Below, piece after piece: positions 1-9,646 of a stretch of DNA of 64,000 nt (position 1 is its first letter; every line of letters begins with the position of its first letter). This DNA is from Pseudoalteromonas sp. '520P1 No. 423' (GTDB lineage Bacteria > Pseudomonadota > Gammaproteobacteria > Enterobacterales > Alteromonadaceae): positions 682,001 to 746,000 of the forward strand of contig NZ_BBZB01000002.1 in assembly GCF_001269985.1 (NCBI RefSeq), in the 5' to 3' direction. Under the pieces are notes generated by a model, which made no database searches, was not told the origin of the DNA, and saw only the letters and a program-made list of their open reading frames with translations. Position numbers and translations under genes: made by a program.

Positions 1-2503
1 CTTTAAACTCACCTTTATCTGAGTTATTCAGTGTCAAAGCACAAGGGCTGGCATCCATGATGACGGGTATTGAATTATCTTGGTTTAATGATTTTATTAA
101 AGTGATAAGTTCATTAGCTTTTGTATTTGCGCTATGGGTATCACCTTTACTTTGCCACGGCATACCACAGCAGAGGTTATTAATAGCAGGGGGGATTAAT
201 ACTTCAAAATTGGCTTTGTTTAAAATCGAAGATATGACTTCAAATAAAGGACGTTGATCGGCTGCACTTTTATCTGGCGCAAAAGTTCTGCCACCGCAGC
301 TCGGAATATAAATTACCTTTTTTTTCTGCGTGGTAAATGCGTGCTTGGTTGCGCTTATTTTTTTTTCGCCTTTAGGCCAAGCAGGATAATATAAAGGAAT
401 GCGGTTGTTACTAATGGTATTTAAAACTATAAAAGACTTCTCTAATATGGGTGTTGGTAACGCAGCGCTCAGTGCTGCCACTGAAGATAAACCCATTTTT
501 GCAGTAGAAAGTGTTTTATCTAAATGGGTTGCTGCAAAATGAGAAAGTTTTAATGCGGTTTTACTATCGTTTAATTTATTTGCGTGTAACGACTTTATAA
601 ACTCGCCAGTATTAATACCAACAGGGCATTTTAAACCACATAACCCTGTTGTTGCGCATGAGTCAATGGCTAGCTTTTGATAATCTTGTTGTAAGGTATC
701 TAGTTTTTGTTTTATAGCAACATCAACATCACTGTGATTTAGCTTATTTTCAAGTTCAACGATACGTCGCCAAACGCTGATCCTTTGTCTAGGCGTGAGT
801 GTATATTCATTTGATGGGCAAACGGATTCACAAAAACCACACTCTACACATTTATCTATTATATCATCTGCAGGTGGCAGTGTTTTTAGGTTTTCTAAAT
901 GTATGTTTTTATTATCACTTATTAAAACATCAGGGTTTAATATGCCATTGGGATCAAAAGCCTGTTTTACCTGTTGCATTAACTTATAAGCATCAGTGCC
1001 CCATTCTAATTCAACAAATGGCGCCATATTTCGCCCTGTGCCATGTTCCGCTTTTAATGCACCTTTAAACTCAATAGCAACAAGTTGTGAGACTTCTTGC
1101 ATAAATGCACTGTATCTATCGGTTTGGCTTTGCTCGTTGAATGATTGAGTGAAAACAAAATGTAAATTGCCATCTAATGCATGACCAAAAATAATGGCTT
1201 CATTATATTGATATTTTTTAAATAAACTTTGTAATGCTTTTACACCTAAAGCGAGCTTTTCGATAGGAAAGGTCACATCTTCAATTATAACTGTAGTGCC
1301 TTTTTGCCTAACAGCACCTACTGCAGGAAAGGTTGCTTTGCGTATTTGCCAAAGTTCGCTACTTATTTGCTGATCTTTAGTAAATGCAACTTTGGCTTGT
1401 ATATTAGCCTGTAACTTTGCAATTAAATTTTGGCATTGTTGGTGAATGATTGCTAATTCATCAGCATTTTTAGCATGTACCTCAATCAGTAAAGCGGCTG
1501 AATTTTCGGTTAGTTGTGTATTTTGGGTGTCTGGATTTTGATTTAAACATTGCTGCATTAACGGTTTATTTGCAACACTATTGAGTGCTCTAAAATCAAG
1601 TAACTCAAGTGCCGTCACATTTAAATTAGCAAGCTCTGGTACTAAATTGCAGGCTAAATTTAAATCATCAAAAATATAAAAGCCGGTTATTTTATGTTGG
1701 TGATCATCAACCGTATGATAAGTAATATCGGCGATAAAACCTAAAGTACCTTCACTGCCTATCATTAAATGTTTAATGACATCGATAGGGTGTTGAAAAT
1801 CTAGCAATGAATTAATACCGTAGCCACAGGTGTTTTTATAACGATATTTTTGTTTAATTAGCTCTGCTATTTCAGGATTATTTTGTACGCTTAACAATAA
1901 CTGCGAAATTTGATTTATTAACTGCGGCTGGTTATTTAAAAAGTGATTACAACTGTGTTGGTCTGATGTATCAAGCTCTGTCCCATCGGCAAAAATAATC
2001 GTCATATCTGCTAAGGTATGGTAACTGTTTTGTTTTACGCCACAGCACATGCCAGATGAATTATTTGCTGCGATACCGCCAATTTTACAACTATCTATTG
2101 ATGCCGGATCAGGCCCTAATTTTTTATTAAAAGGGTGTAATAATTGGTTCGCTTTAGCGCCAATGATCCCAGGCTGTAAGGTGATTTTTTCACCTAAGTG
2201 GGTAATGTCGTAATTTTGCCAATCGCGCGATAAAGTAATTAATACAGAATCTGTAATGGCTTGTCCTGATAAGCTAGTACCTGCGGCTCTAAAAGTAACC
2301 GGTACTTTATATTGGTTAGCCAAACTTAAAACTTGTTTTACTTGGTTTTTGTTTTTAAGTTTTAAGACCAGTTTAGGTATAAGTCGATAAAAGCTGGCGT
2401 CAGTGCCAAAAGCATATCGTTGGGTGTAGGCATCTATGATTTCTTCTGGGAGTAAGAAATTACTTAGATGAGATTTGAATTTTGTAAATTGCTGATGTGA
2501 CAT
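1..2503 (-). CDS. FAD/4Fe-4S D-lactate dehydrogenase (Dld-II type), 3' end cut by window edge
   Basis: Reading leftward from an ATG at 2503, the frame stays open to base 1 (about 834 codons), so the C-terminal end lies outside the window. Order of domains: FAD-binding PCMH domain (TFRAAGTSLSGQA near residue 80, then GPDPAS and GGIAANNSSGMCCG), FAD-oxidase C-terminal domain (GHALDGNLHF, EHGTGRN), a 4Fe-4S ferredoxin region (CVECGFCESVCPS, then CGLKCPVGINTGE), and the start of a CCG cysteine-rich domain (CCGMPWQSKG). This matches the membrane-associated Fe-S D-lactate dehydrogenases known from Shewanella, which oxidise D-lactate to pyruvate and pass electrons to quinone. No lactate permease or lld gene is visible. 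A related glycolate or 2-hydroxyglutarate oxidase cannot be excluded. Confidence 0.87.
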   Translation of the reverse strand, partial: MSHQQFTKFKSHLSNFLLPEEIIDAYTQRYAFGTDASFYRLIPKLVLKLKNKNQVKQVLSLANQYKVPVTFRAAGTSLSGQAITDSVLITLSRDWQNYDITHLGEKITLQPGIIGAKANQLLHPFNKKLGPDPASIDSCKIGGIAANNSSGMCCGVKQNSYHTLADMTIIFADGTELDTSDQHSCNHFLNNQPQLINQISQLLLSVQNNPEIAELIKQKYRYKNTCGYGINSLLDFQHPIDVIKHLMIGSEGTLGFIADITYHTVDDHQHKITGFYIFDDLNLACNLVPELANLNVTALELLDFRALNSVANKPLMQQCLNQNPDTQNTQLTENSAALLIEVHAKNADELAIIHQQCQNLIAKLQANIQAKVAFTKDQQISSELWQIRKATFPAVGAVRQKGTTVIIEDVTFPIEKLALGVKALQSLFKKYQYNEAIIFGHALDGNLHFVFTQSFNEQSQTDRYSAFMQEVSQLVAIEFKGALKAEHGTGRNMAPFVELEWGTDAYKLMQQVKQAFDPNGILNPDVLISDNKNIHLENLKTLPPADDIIDKCVECGFCESVCPSNEYTLTPRQRISVWRRIVELENKLNHSDVDVAIKQKLDTLQQDYQKLAIDSCATTGLCGLKCPVGINTGEFIKSLHANKLNDSKTALKLSHFAATHLDKTLSTAKMGLSSVAALSAALPTPILEKSFIVLNTISNNRIPLYYPAWPKGEKKISATKHAFTTQKKKVIYIPSCGGRTFAPDKSAADQRPLFEVISSILNKANFEVLIPPAINNLCCGMPWQSKGDTHSANTKANELITLIKSLNQDNSIPVIMDASPCALTLNNSDKGEFK

Positions 2504-2574
2504 ACAGCTCCCAGAATAATAATGCTTTGTTGCTTAATAACAAAATTGTCATTAATTACCAAAGCATTATATAT

Positions 2575-2637
2575 CCAAGCACCTTCATTTTGAAGCAACT
2601 TGGCTATGCCTATATTTATGGAGTTAAATATAGGCAT
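2575..2637. repeat. Tandem intergenic hairpins
   Basis: Two stem-loops sit back to back. The first pairs CCAAG (2575-2579) with CTTGG (2599-2603) around an inner CTTCA/TGAAG stem with a 3-nt loop. The second is a perfect 13-bp inverted repeat (2606-2618 with 2625-2637, ATGCCTATATTTA arm, 6-nt loop). Neither has a U-tract, so they look more like a dispersed palindromic repeat or an mRNA end stabiliser than a classical terminator. They lie between the small gene at 2652 and the lactate dehydrogenase start. Confidence 0.5.
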
Positions 2638-2651
2638 GGAGGGGCATAAAT

Positions 2652-2834
2652 TTATTCACATTCGTTTAATCTATGTGCATCAGATACAGGTGATGCTGCT
2701 TTAACCAGATTTAACTGTGTTCTCACCTGTTTATGCATACTTAGCATTTGCTCAAAGTTTTCTTCTTCGCTAACTTCTAGTTGTTCAGTTAATACTTGAT
2801 CTAAATGAGATACTTCTTTTTTCCAGTTATTCAT
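2652..2834 (-). CDS. Small hypothetical protein (60 aa)
   Basis: I do not recognise this protein. The start at 2834 (MNNWKKEVSH) is chosen because a GGAG ribosome-binding site lies about 8 bases upstream on the minus strand; the frame extends 15 codons further without a comparable site. The product is acidic, Glu/Gln-rich and probably mainly helical (EQLEVSEEENFEQML), with no signal peptide or membrane segment, so it should be cytoplasmic. It lies upstream of the lactate dehydrogenase on the same strand, but tandem hairpins separate the two, so co-transcription is uncertain. Confidence 0.55.
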   Translation of the reverse strand: MNNWKKEVSHLDQVLTEQLEVSEEENFEQMLSMHKQVRTQLNLVKAASPVSDAHRLNECE

Positions 2835-2879
2835 AATAATACTCCGGCTAAAATTGTAATAGTGCAAATTCAGGGCCAT

Positions 2880-3267
2880 AGGAAAAACCCTATAAATACA
2901 TCAAAATCAGCATTCTGCTTTGCAAAATGCGATGCAATAAGAAGTGAGAGACATCTTAAGTTGCGGATTATACCTTAATGGTTAAAATTTGTATTATTTT
3001 GATTCATTATGTCTCATATATTTAACGCAAATGTGTAAACTGCTTTAAATATGCCCACTTAACCTAATTAACTCAGCTAAAGCTATTTATATGAAGCATA
3101 ACTTGAGATAATCGTTAGATATAACTCACAATACACCACATTAATTTACTATGTGAAAGTATTGCTCAGGCCGAAGTTTATTTGGCCTTGGTGCTAGCGG
3201 ATTAACAGTCACTTATTAGTTTTTGTATTGTGTTAAGTAAAGAACAGCATTTCTTTTTTAGGTATAC
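2880..3267. other. Intergenic region between divergent genes
   Basis: AT-rich spacer between the small minus-strand gene and sbcD. I see no open frame. An imperfect stem (AGGCCGAA with TTTGGCCT, near 3170-3192) precedes sbcD by about 75 bases and could be a leader structure. No LexA-type box is evident upstream of sbcD. Confidence 0.4.
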
Positions 3268-4506
3268 ATGAAAATATTACACACATCAGATTGGCATTTA
3301 GGTCAGCATTTTATTGGTAAAAGCCGCGCAGGTGAGCATCAAGCATTTATTAACTGGATTTTAGTTCAAATTGTTGAGCAACAGATAGATGCAGTGATCA
3401 TAGCTGGTGATGTATTTGATACAGGTGCACCGCCCAGTTATGCCCGTGAAATCTATAACCGTTTTGTGGTTGAAGTGAATAAATTAGGCTGCCAATTAAT
3501 TGTATTAGGCGGTAATCATGACTCTGTATCTACCTTAAATGAATCAAAAGAATTGTTGGCTTATTTAAATACCCAAGTGATTGCTAATGTATGTGGTGAT
3601 TTGAGTGAGCAGATCATAGTTTTAAATCATAGCTTTGGTGAACATAAAGGAAAACCGGGCGCAGTATTGTGCGCCATTCCTTTTATTCGCCCGAAAGATG
3701 TGATGACAAGTCGTGCTGGTGAAACAGGTCAAGAAAAACAACAAGCGTTAGGGCAAGCAATTAAAGACCATTATGCTAATTTATATCAACTCGCAGATGA
3801 TAAACGTAAAACTTTAGAGTGTGAATTGCCAATTGTTGCCACAGGTCATTTAACGGCTTTAGGTGTAAAAACATCTGACTCAGTGCGTGATATTTATATT
3901 GGTAGTTTAGAAGCGTTTTCAGCTTCAGAATTCCCACCTGCGGATTACATTGCCCTTGGCCATATTCATCGTCCACAAATTGTCGCAAAATCTGAACATA
4001 TTCGTTATAGCGGTTCACCAATTCCTTTAAGCTTTGATGAACTGGGCACTGAAAAACAAGTATTACTCGCTGAGTTTGATGGCGGCAAATTAAACACAGT
4101 TACTCCTTTGAAAGTGCCATTATTTCAGCCTATGCAATCAATTAAAGGTGATTTAGAAAGCATTGAAACACAGTTGAATAAACTTGAAAATGATGATGAT
4201 ACCTTGCCTACTTGGTTACATATTGAAGTAAAAACGCAAGATTATTTAAATGATTTACAACAGCGTATTGCCACTTTAGTTGAAGATTTAAATGTCGAAG
4301 TGCTACAACTGCGCAGAGCACGTACTAATCGTCAAGTTTCAATTGAAAAACAACAAAAACAAGTTTTAGCAGAGTTAACACCATTAGATGTATTTGAGCA
4401 ACGCTTGGCACAAGAGTCATTTGAAACAGAGCAAGAACAACAAAGGCGAACACGTATTATCACGACTTTTCAAAATATCGTTGAAGATGTAAAGGAGGCT
4501 AAATAA
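3268..4506 (+). CDS. sbcD: Exonuclease SbcD, nuclease subunit of SbcCD
   Basis: Mre11-family metallophosphoesterase of 412 aa, the usual length. The di-metal phosphodiesterase motifs appear in order: DWHLGQ (D7, H9), GDVFDTGAPP, GGNHDS, then GHLTA and GHIHRPQ. With SbcC it forms the SbcCD (Rad50-Mre11 type) complex, an ATP-dependent double-strand exonuclease and hairpin endonuclease that trims palindromes and DNA ends. Its stop codon overlaps the sbcC start (TAATG at 4504-4508), indicating translational coupling. The C-terminal 120 residues are the charged, helical capping/Rad50-binding part. Confidence 0.95.
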   Translation: MKILHTSDWHLGQHFIGKSRAGEHQAFINWILVQIVEQQIDAVIIAGDVFDTGAPPSYAREIYNRFVVEVNKLGCQLIVLGGNHDSVSTLNESKELLAYLNTQVIANVCGDLSEQIIVLNHSFGEHKGKPGAVLCAIPFIRPKDVMTSRAGETGQEKQQALGQAIKDHYANLYQLADDKRKTLECELPIVATGHLTALGVKTSDSVRDIYIGSLEAFSASEFPPADYIALGHIHRPQIVAKSEHIRYSGSPIPLSFDELGTEKQVLLAEFDGGKLNTVTPLKVPLFQPMQSIKGDLESIETQLNKLENDDDTLPTWLHIEVKTQDYLNDLQQRIATLVEDLNVEVLQLRRARTNRQVSIEKQQKQVLAELTPLDVFEQRLAQESFETEQEQQRRTRIITTFQNIVEDVKEAK

Positions 4507-7500
4507 TGAAAATTTTAAGCCTCAGATTTCAAAATATTAATTCACTTAAAGGTGAATGGAAAATTGACTTTAGCCAAGCACCTTTTAACGATAACGGTTT
4601 ATTTGCTATTACAGGCTCTACGGGAGCCGGTAAAACTACGATATTAGATGCCATTTGTTTAGCGCTTTATCATAGAACGCCACGACTCAGTAACATTTCT
4701 AAAACAACCAATGAGTTAATGACTCGCGATACCGTTGAATGTATGGCAGAGGTTGAATTTGAAGTAAAAGGCATTGCATATCGTGCTTTTTGGAGCCAAA
4801 AACGCTCTCGCGGTAAAATTGATGGCAATTTACAAGAAGCTAAAGTTGAATTGGCTAAATTAGAAGATAGCGGTGATGACAGTATTTTAGCGTCACAAGT
4901 TAAAACTAAAATTCAATTAACAGAAGAGATCAGCGGTTTGGATTTTGCGCGTTTTACAAAATCTATGTTGTTATCTCAAGGTCAATTCGCTGCATTTTTA
5001 AATGCTGAGCCTAATGAGCGAGCTGAGTTATTAGAACAATTAACGGGGACAGAAATTTTTAGTTTAATCTCTGAAAAAGTACATCAAGATTTCAGTGTCA
5101 TTAAAAATGCGTTAGCGCGTTTAAAAGACAAACAGCAAGATTTTGAAGTGTTATCTGAAGAAGATTTAGAGCTGTTAAAACAGCAGCAAACAGATAATCA
5201 AACCAGCCTAGAAGATAATCAAAAAAGTAAAACAATTTTAATTGAGCAGCAAGCTTGGTTAAAAAAACGTGATGAGGCGAAAAATAACTTATTACAATCA
5301 GATAATAATTTATTATCTGCACAAAAAAATACTGATGAGCAACACAGTAATTTTGAAAAACTGGCAAAGTGTGAACCTGCCGAAAAAATCAGAGCGCAAT
5401 TTGTTTTATTAAATAAAGTAAAACAACAATTAACAAGCATAAGCGATAAACATAAAGTATTAAGTGTTGAGCAAGAAGCTGCTGATAAAGTATCTACGGA
5501 TTTGTCTCAAACACTTAATACAACAAACAGCGAGCTTGAAACACTTACAAAATCTTATACTGAACTCAATACGCTATTAAATGACAAAATAGTGCCGTTA
5601 GATGCAATATGTAAGCAGCTAAGTGATGATGTTGCTAAAAGTCAGCAGCAAATAGAAGCACTTACAACAACAGAGCAAAGCCAAACAAGTGAGCTAAAAT
5701 CTCATGTTGAAATGCAGCAAAAAATGCAAGCTGAACATATACAATTTACTGAGTATTTAGAGTCTCATAAACAAGATGAAAATTTAGCTGAGCAATTGCC
5801 TGTTTGGCAAGTAAAGTTTGATGGTTTAACTAAATTAAATACGCAAAAATTAGCGTTAGATAAAACGCTTAAAATGTCGCAAAAAGATGTCACAGCACAA
5901 CAAACCGCACTTGAAAAAACACAAGAAACAATTAAACAAGGTGAGCTAAGTGCAAAATCACAGCAAGATGAGCTAAATAAACAAAAACAAAATTTGGCCA
6001 CTTTGTTAAATGGTGATGAGTTAGCAAATTTGAAGCAACAGTTATTATTATTAAATCAGCAGCAAGAACATCGCTCGACATTAAGCTTTAATAGCGAACA
6101 ATGGCAAAAATCTCAAAATGAATATCACCAGTTAACGCAGCAACATCAAGTACTACAACAAAATGTGACTCAATTTGAACACCAAATTCAGCAATTAAGA
6201 GCAGATTACCGCCCTAAGCTACAAATGCAAAAAGATTTACAAAAAATCTTAGAGCAAGAGCGTAAAATCACTGATTTAACACAAGCGAGATCGCAATTAC
6301 AGCCAGGCGATGCCTGTCCATTATGTGGCTCTTATGAACATCCTTCTGTGCAGCAATATCAAACAGTGAATGTGTCAGATACTGAGCAAAGGTTAAATGC
6401 GGTTACCACTGAGTTAGATGCCATTAAAGTTAATGGTGAAAACCTTAAAACTCAGCAAGCAGTGGCTAATGAGCAATTAGCTGCCATTATTAAACAACAG
6501 CAAGAACTATCAAATACAGGTCAAACATTATCAGCGCAATGGCAAAATATTTGTAATGAGTTACAGCTGCAAATTACTATAGATAATATCACTGCATTTA
6601 ATGATTACATCAATCAATGCTCTGAGCAAAAAAACTATTTAGAACAGCATATAAAACAAATAGAACAGCAAGAAGTCACACTAAGAGGGTTACAAACCCA
6701 AGTTGATGCTGCAATCAGTGAACAAACAAAACATAGCCACCAAGTTGAATTAGCACAACAGCAAATTGCTACGTTGCAACAGCAAGTAAAAGCAACTGAG
6801 TTAGAGCTTACAAATATTGATGAGCAATACAAGACAGATGAAAGTGAATTAAAAACTACATTTGAAAGTTTATCTCTGAGCTTGCCTGAACTAGAAAGTG
6901 CCAGTGAGTGGTTTGATAATAAACAGCAAGATTCACAAAACTACACCCACGCTAAAGAGCAAACGACAGCATTACAAGAGCAGTTAACAGCAGCGGGTGT
7001 TAAGAGCGATAACTTAGAAAAGCTAATAGTTGAATCTCAGGCGCAATTAAAGCAACACAGTGATGTTTTAAATGAATTTAAACAAAAGCTTGAAGTAGAG
7101 CAGAAAACACGTTTCGAATTATTTGCTGATAAAGATGTATCAGAGCAAAGGTTGCTTAGTGAAAAAGCACTTGCGCATATTCAAGAAAAACAAAAACAAG
7201 TTCAAACGCAATCGCACAATGCGGCTCAAGCGTTGACAGAAATTAAGGGCCAGTTAAATGCACTAAACATAGAGCTTGAAACTGCCAATACTGAACAAAC
7301 ACAACAAACAGATAAATGGCAAAAACAGTTAGCTGATAGCCCATTTAAAGAGCAAGTTGAGTTTGAAGCTGCATTACTTGATGAAGATGAGCGAGAAGCC
7401 CTGATCAAGTTAAAGCAAACATTACAAACAGAACTTGATGGTGCAAAAGCAGTTCAAATTGAAGCTAAAAAACAATTAGAACTTGTTGAAAATTTAGAGC

Positions 7501-8207
7501 AAAGCAATCAAGCATCGAAATCGAGTTTAAGTGAAGTCACTGAGCAATTAGCAAAACTGGAATCTGATATTTTATTATTAACAGAAAATATCGCTAACGC
7601 TAAGTTTAAATTGACAGAAAATGACAAAAAACAAACAAGTCAGGCATTACTAATTGAGCAAATTGCACAAAGCCAAATTGAATTTGATGATATGGCTTAT
7701 TTACATAGTTTAATTGGCTCACAAAAAGGCGCTAAGTTTAATAAGTTTGCACAAGGTTTGACGCTAGATCATTTAGTGTTCTTAGCCAATAAACAGCTTG
7801 ATAAACTGCATGGTCGTTATTTATTACAAAGAAAACAAACTGAAGCATTAGAACTACAAGTCATTGATACTTGGCAGGGCGATACAGTGCGCGATACTAA
7901 AACCTTATCTGGTGGAGAAAGCTTTTTAGTTAGTCTTGCTTTAGCATTGGCTTTATCTGATTTAGTGAGCCATAAAACCAGCATTGATTCGCTATTTTTA
8001 GATGAAGGTTTTGGTACATTAGATAGTGAAACCTTAGATATCGCCCTTAATGCATTAGATAGCTTAAATGCCAGTGGTAAAATGATAGGTGTGATCAGTC
8101 ATATTGAAGCCATGAAAGAGCGTATTCCTGTGCAAATATTAGTTAAAAAAATGAATGGTCTAGGTGTCAGTAAATTGGAAGATAAATTTAAATTTATCAA
8201 GGAGTAA
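4506..8207 (+). CDS. sbcC: Exonuclease SbcC, SMC-like ATPase subunit
   Basis: Rad50-family protein of 1233 aa. Walker A is GSTGAGKT at residues 37-44; a Gln-rich coiled coil follows, broken by the zinc hook CPLC at 604-607, then the returning coil, the ABC signature LSGGE at 1134-1138 and Walker B LFLDE ending at D1166-E1167. The hook sits almost exactly mid-protein, as expected for antiparallel arms. ATP-driven head engagement controls SbcD nuclease access to DNA ends. The start is fixed by overlap with the sbcD stop. The gene is followed four bases later by a small NTF2-like gene, so the operon continues. Confidence 0.95.
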   Translation: MKILSLRFQNINSLKGEWKIDFSQAPFNDNGLFAITGSTGAGKTTILDAICLALYHRTPRLSNISKTTNELMTRDTVECMAEVEFEVKGIAYRAFWSQKRSRGKIDGNLQEAKVELAKLEDSGDDSILASQVKTKIQLTEEISGLDFARFTKSMLLSQGQFAAFLNAEPNERAELLEQLTGTEIFSLISEKVHQDFSVIKNALARLKDKQQDFEVLSEEDLELLKQQQTDNQTSLEDNQKSKTILIEQQAWLKKRDEAKNNLLQSDNNLLSAQKNTDEQHSNFEKLAKCEPAEKIRAQFVLLNKVKQQLTSISDKHKVLSVEQEAADKVSTDLSQTLNTTNSELETLTKSYTELNTLLNDKIVPLDAICKQLSDDVAKSQQQIEALTTTEQSQTSELKSHVEMQQKMQAEHIQFTEYLESHKQDENLAEQLPVWQVKFDGLTKLNTQKLALDKTLKMSQKDVTAQQTALEKTQETIKQGELSAKSQQDELNKQKQNLATLLNGDELANLKQQLLLLNQQQEHRSTLSFNSEQWQKSQNEYHQLTQQHQVLQQNVTQFEHQIQQLRADYRPKLQMQKDLQKILEQERKITDLTQARSQLQPGDACPLCGSYEHPSVQQYQTVNVSDTEQRLNAVTTELDAIKVNGENLKTQQAVANEQLAAIIKQQQELSNTGQTLSAQWQNICNELQLQITIDNITAFNDYINQCSEQKNYLEQHIKQIEQQEVTLRGLQTQVDAAISEQTKHSHQVELAQQQIATLQQQVKATELELTNIDEQYKTDESELKTTFESLSLSLPELESASEWFDNKQQDSQNYTHAKEQTTALQEQLTAAGVKSDNLEKLIVESQAQLKQHSDVLNEFKQKLEVEQKTRFELFADKDVSEQRLLSEKALAHIQEKQKQVQTQSHNAAQALTEIKGQLNALNIELETANTEQTQQTDKWQKQLADSPFKEQVEFEAALLDEDEREALIKLKQTLQTELDGAKAVQIEAKKQLELVENLEQSNQASKSSLSEVTEQLAKLESDILLLTENIANAKFKLTENDKKQTSQALLIEQIAQSQIEFDDMAYLHSLIGSQKGAKFNKFAQGLTLDHLVFLANKQLDKLHGRYLLQRKQTEALELQVIDTWQGDTVRDTKTLSGGESFLVSLALALALSDLVSHKTSIDSLFLDEGFGTLDSETLDIALNALDSLNASGKMIGVISHIEAMKERIPVQILVKKMNGLGVSKLEDKFKFIKE

Positions 8208-8211
8208 TATT

Positions 8212-8592
8212 TTGGATATGGCGCAGCTGAAACAAGATTTAATCGCATTGGAACTTAAGTTAATTGAGCCTGACGTGCGTCGTTGTAAAACAACTTTAAA
8301 TCAATTAATTGCTGAGGATTTTATGGAATATCCAGCAAGTGGTGGCGCGCCATATTCAAAAAATGATGTATATGACAGGCTTGCAGGTGAAATGCCTTTT
8401 ACCGTTGAGCAACAGGATTATCAGTTAAGAATATTAGCTGATAATGTTGCTCAGTTGGTTTATCGTGCGAAAATCACCTTAATTGATACTGATACAATCA
8501 AGTATTCTCATAGAAGTTCACTCTATAAATTTAATGGCGAGCATTGGCAAATGCAATTTCATCAGGGCACACCCTGTGAGCGCTTTATTTAG
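8212..8592 (+). CDS. NTF2-like (DUF4440-type) protein
   Basis: About 126 aa with the cone-like NTF2 pattern: an N-terminal helix (LIALELKLIEPDVRRCKTTL), then LIAEDFMEYPASGG and a run of beta strands ending in HWQMQFHQGTPCE, typical of DUF4440 proteins. I chose TTG at 8212 because AAGGAG (8199-8204) lies 7 bases upstream; ATG at 8218 is two codons downstream but at a less favourable 13-base spacing. It follows sbcC by four bases and precedes a phosphotransferase by 12, so it is probably co-transcribed. No catalytic residues can be assigned; members range from enzymes to simple ligand binders. Confidence 0.75.
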   Translation: MDMAQLKQDLIALELKLIEPDVRRCKTTLNQLIAEDFMEYPASGGAPYSKNDVYDRLAGEMPFTVEQQDYQLRILADNVAQLVYRAKITLIDTDTIKYSHRSSLYKFNGEHWQMQFHQGTPCERFI

Positions 8593-8604
8593 GTTTGGCA
8601 AAAT

Positions 8605-9570
8605 ATGAATTTAAGTGATTTAACACGTAGTACTTTGTATCAAGTATTTGGTAAACAAATCCAAATAGCTGATGTAGTGCTGATCCAATCATTATGGAGT
8701 GATTTTGGTCAACTTTTACGTGTAAAGTTAACTAATGCGCCAATTCAGAGCGTGATCGTAAAATATATTAAAGTGCCTAACGAAATAAGCCATCCAAAAG
8801 GGTGGCAATCAGATTTATCTACTCAAAGAAAATTAAAGTCATATCAAGTAGAAAGTGCATGGTATCAAGACTTCTCTGCATTATGCGACTCATCAGTTGC
8901 AGAGTCATATGCCTCTAACACTGTAAATAATGAAACTGTGATAATATTAGCTGATTTAGCATGTTCGGATTATGCGCCATTGAGCTGTGATGCTAACGAG
9001 CGCCAAATAAAACAAGCTTTAAATTGGCTAGCGCAATTTCATGCGCAACACTTACAAGTATGCCCGCAAAAATTATGGCAAACCGGCAGTTATTGGCATT
9101 TAGCAACACGACCTGATGAACTTGCAGTGCTAACAGATTTAGGCTTAAAAGCACAAGCTAACAATATTAATGATGAATTAAATCAATGTGAGTATCAAAG
9201 CATTATTCATGGTGATGCAAAGTTGGCTAACTTTTTATTTAAAACCGAAGGTGCCGCAGCTGTCGATTTTCAGTACGTGGGCGGTGGCGTTGGTATTAAA
9301 GATGTCATGTTGTTGCTAAGTAGCATGCCTCAAGCGTTAATGACAAATGAAGCTGAGTATTTAGAATATTACTTTACTCAGTTAGCAAGTTATTTATCAC
9401 ACTATCATGCACATATTGATGCTGAGGAAGTTTGTAAACAATGGCAAGATTTATATAAATTTGCATGGGCAGATTTTGTTCGCTTTTTAAAAGGTTGGTC
9501 ACCCAATCACTTTAAATTAAATCAACATAGTTTAGCGATAACTGAATTGGCGCTCAGTGAATTAGCCTAA
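8605..9570 (+). CDS. Phosphotransferase of the ecdysteroid/choline kinase-like group
   Basis: A 321-aa protein-kinase-like fold phosphotransferase. The Brenner-type catalytic loop is IIHGDAKLANFLF (about residues 202-214) and the metal-binding Asp is in AAVDFQYVGGG about 10 residues later; an N-terminal VIVKYIK resembles the ATP-binding lysine strand. These motifs fit the EcKL/APH superfamily, which phosphorylates small-molecule hydroxyls. The substrate is unknown. It is the last gene of the sbcDC run and is followed by a strong terminator, so it is probably part of that transcript. Confidence 0.75.
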   Translation: MNLSDLTRSTLYQVFGKQIQIADVVLIQSLWSDFGQLLRVKLTNAPIQSVIVKYIKVPNEISHPKGWQSDLSTQRKLKSYQVESAWYQDFSALCDSSVAESYASNTVNNETVIILADLACSDYAPLSCDANERQIKQALNWLAQFHAQHLQVCPQKLWQTGSYWHLATRPDELAVLTDLGLKAQANNINDELNQCEYQSIIHGDAKLANFLFKTEGAAAVDFQYVGGGVGIKDVMLLLSSMPQALMTNEAEYLEYYFTQLASYLSHYHAHIDAEEVCKQWQDLYKFAWADFVRFLKGWSPNHFKLNQHSLAITELALSELA

Positions 9571-9593
9571 CGTGGCCTTTAATATTATCACAT

Positions 9594-9628
9594 AAAAAAC
9601 CCTATTCATTGATGGAATAGGGTTTTGT
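9594..9628. terminator. Bidirectional rho-independent terminator
   Basis: Perfect stem CCCTATTC (9600-9607) with GAATAGGG (9615-9622), 7-nt loop, extended by flanking A and T runs on both sides. It separates the convergent phosphotransferase and S9 peptidase genes and can serve both strands. Confidence 0.88.
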
Positions 9629-9646
9629 TTTAATTAGCTGGTGGAT

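Noticed and set aside
1-1068. Plus-strand open frames near 57-257 and 795-1068
   Set aside because: They lie opposite the lactate dehydrogenase gene and have no protein-like features.
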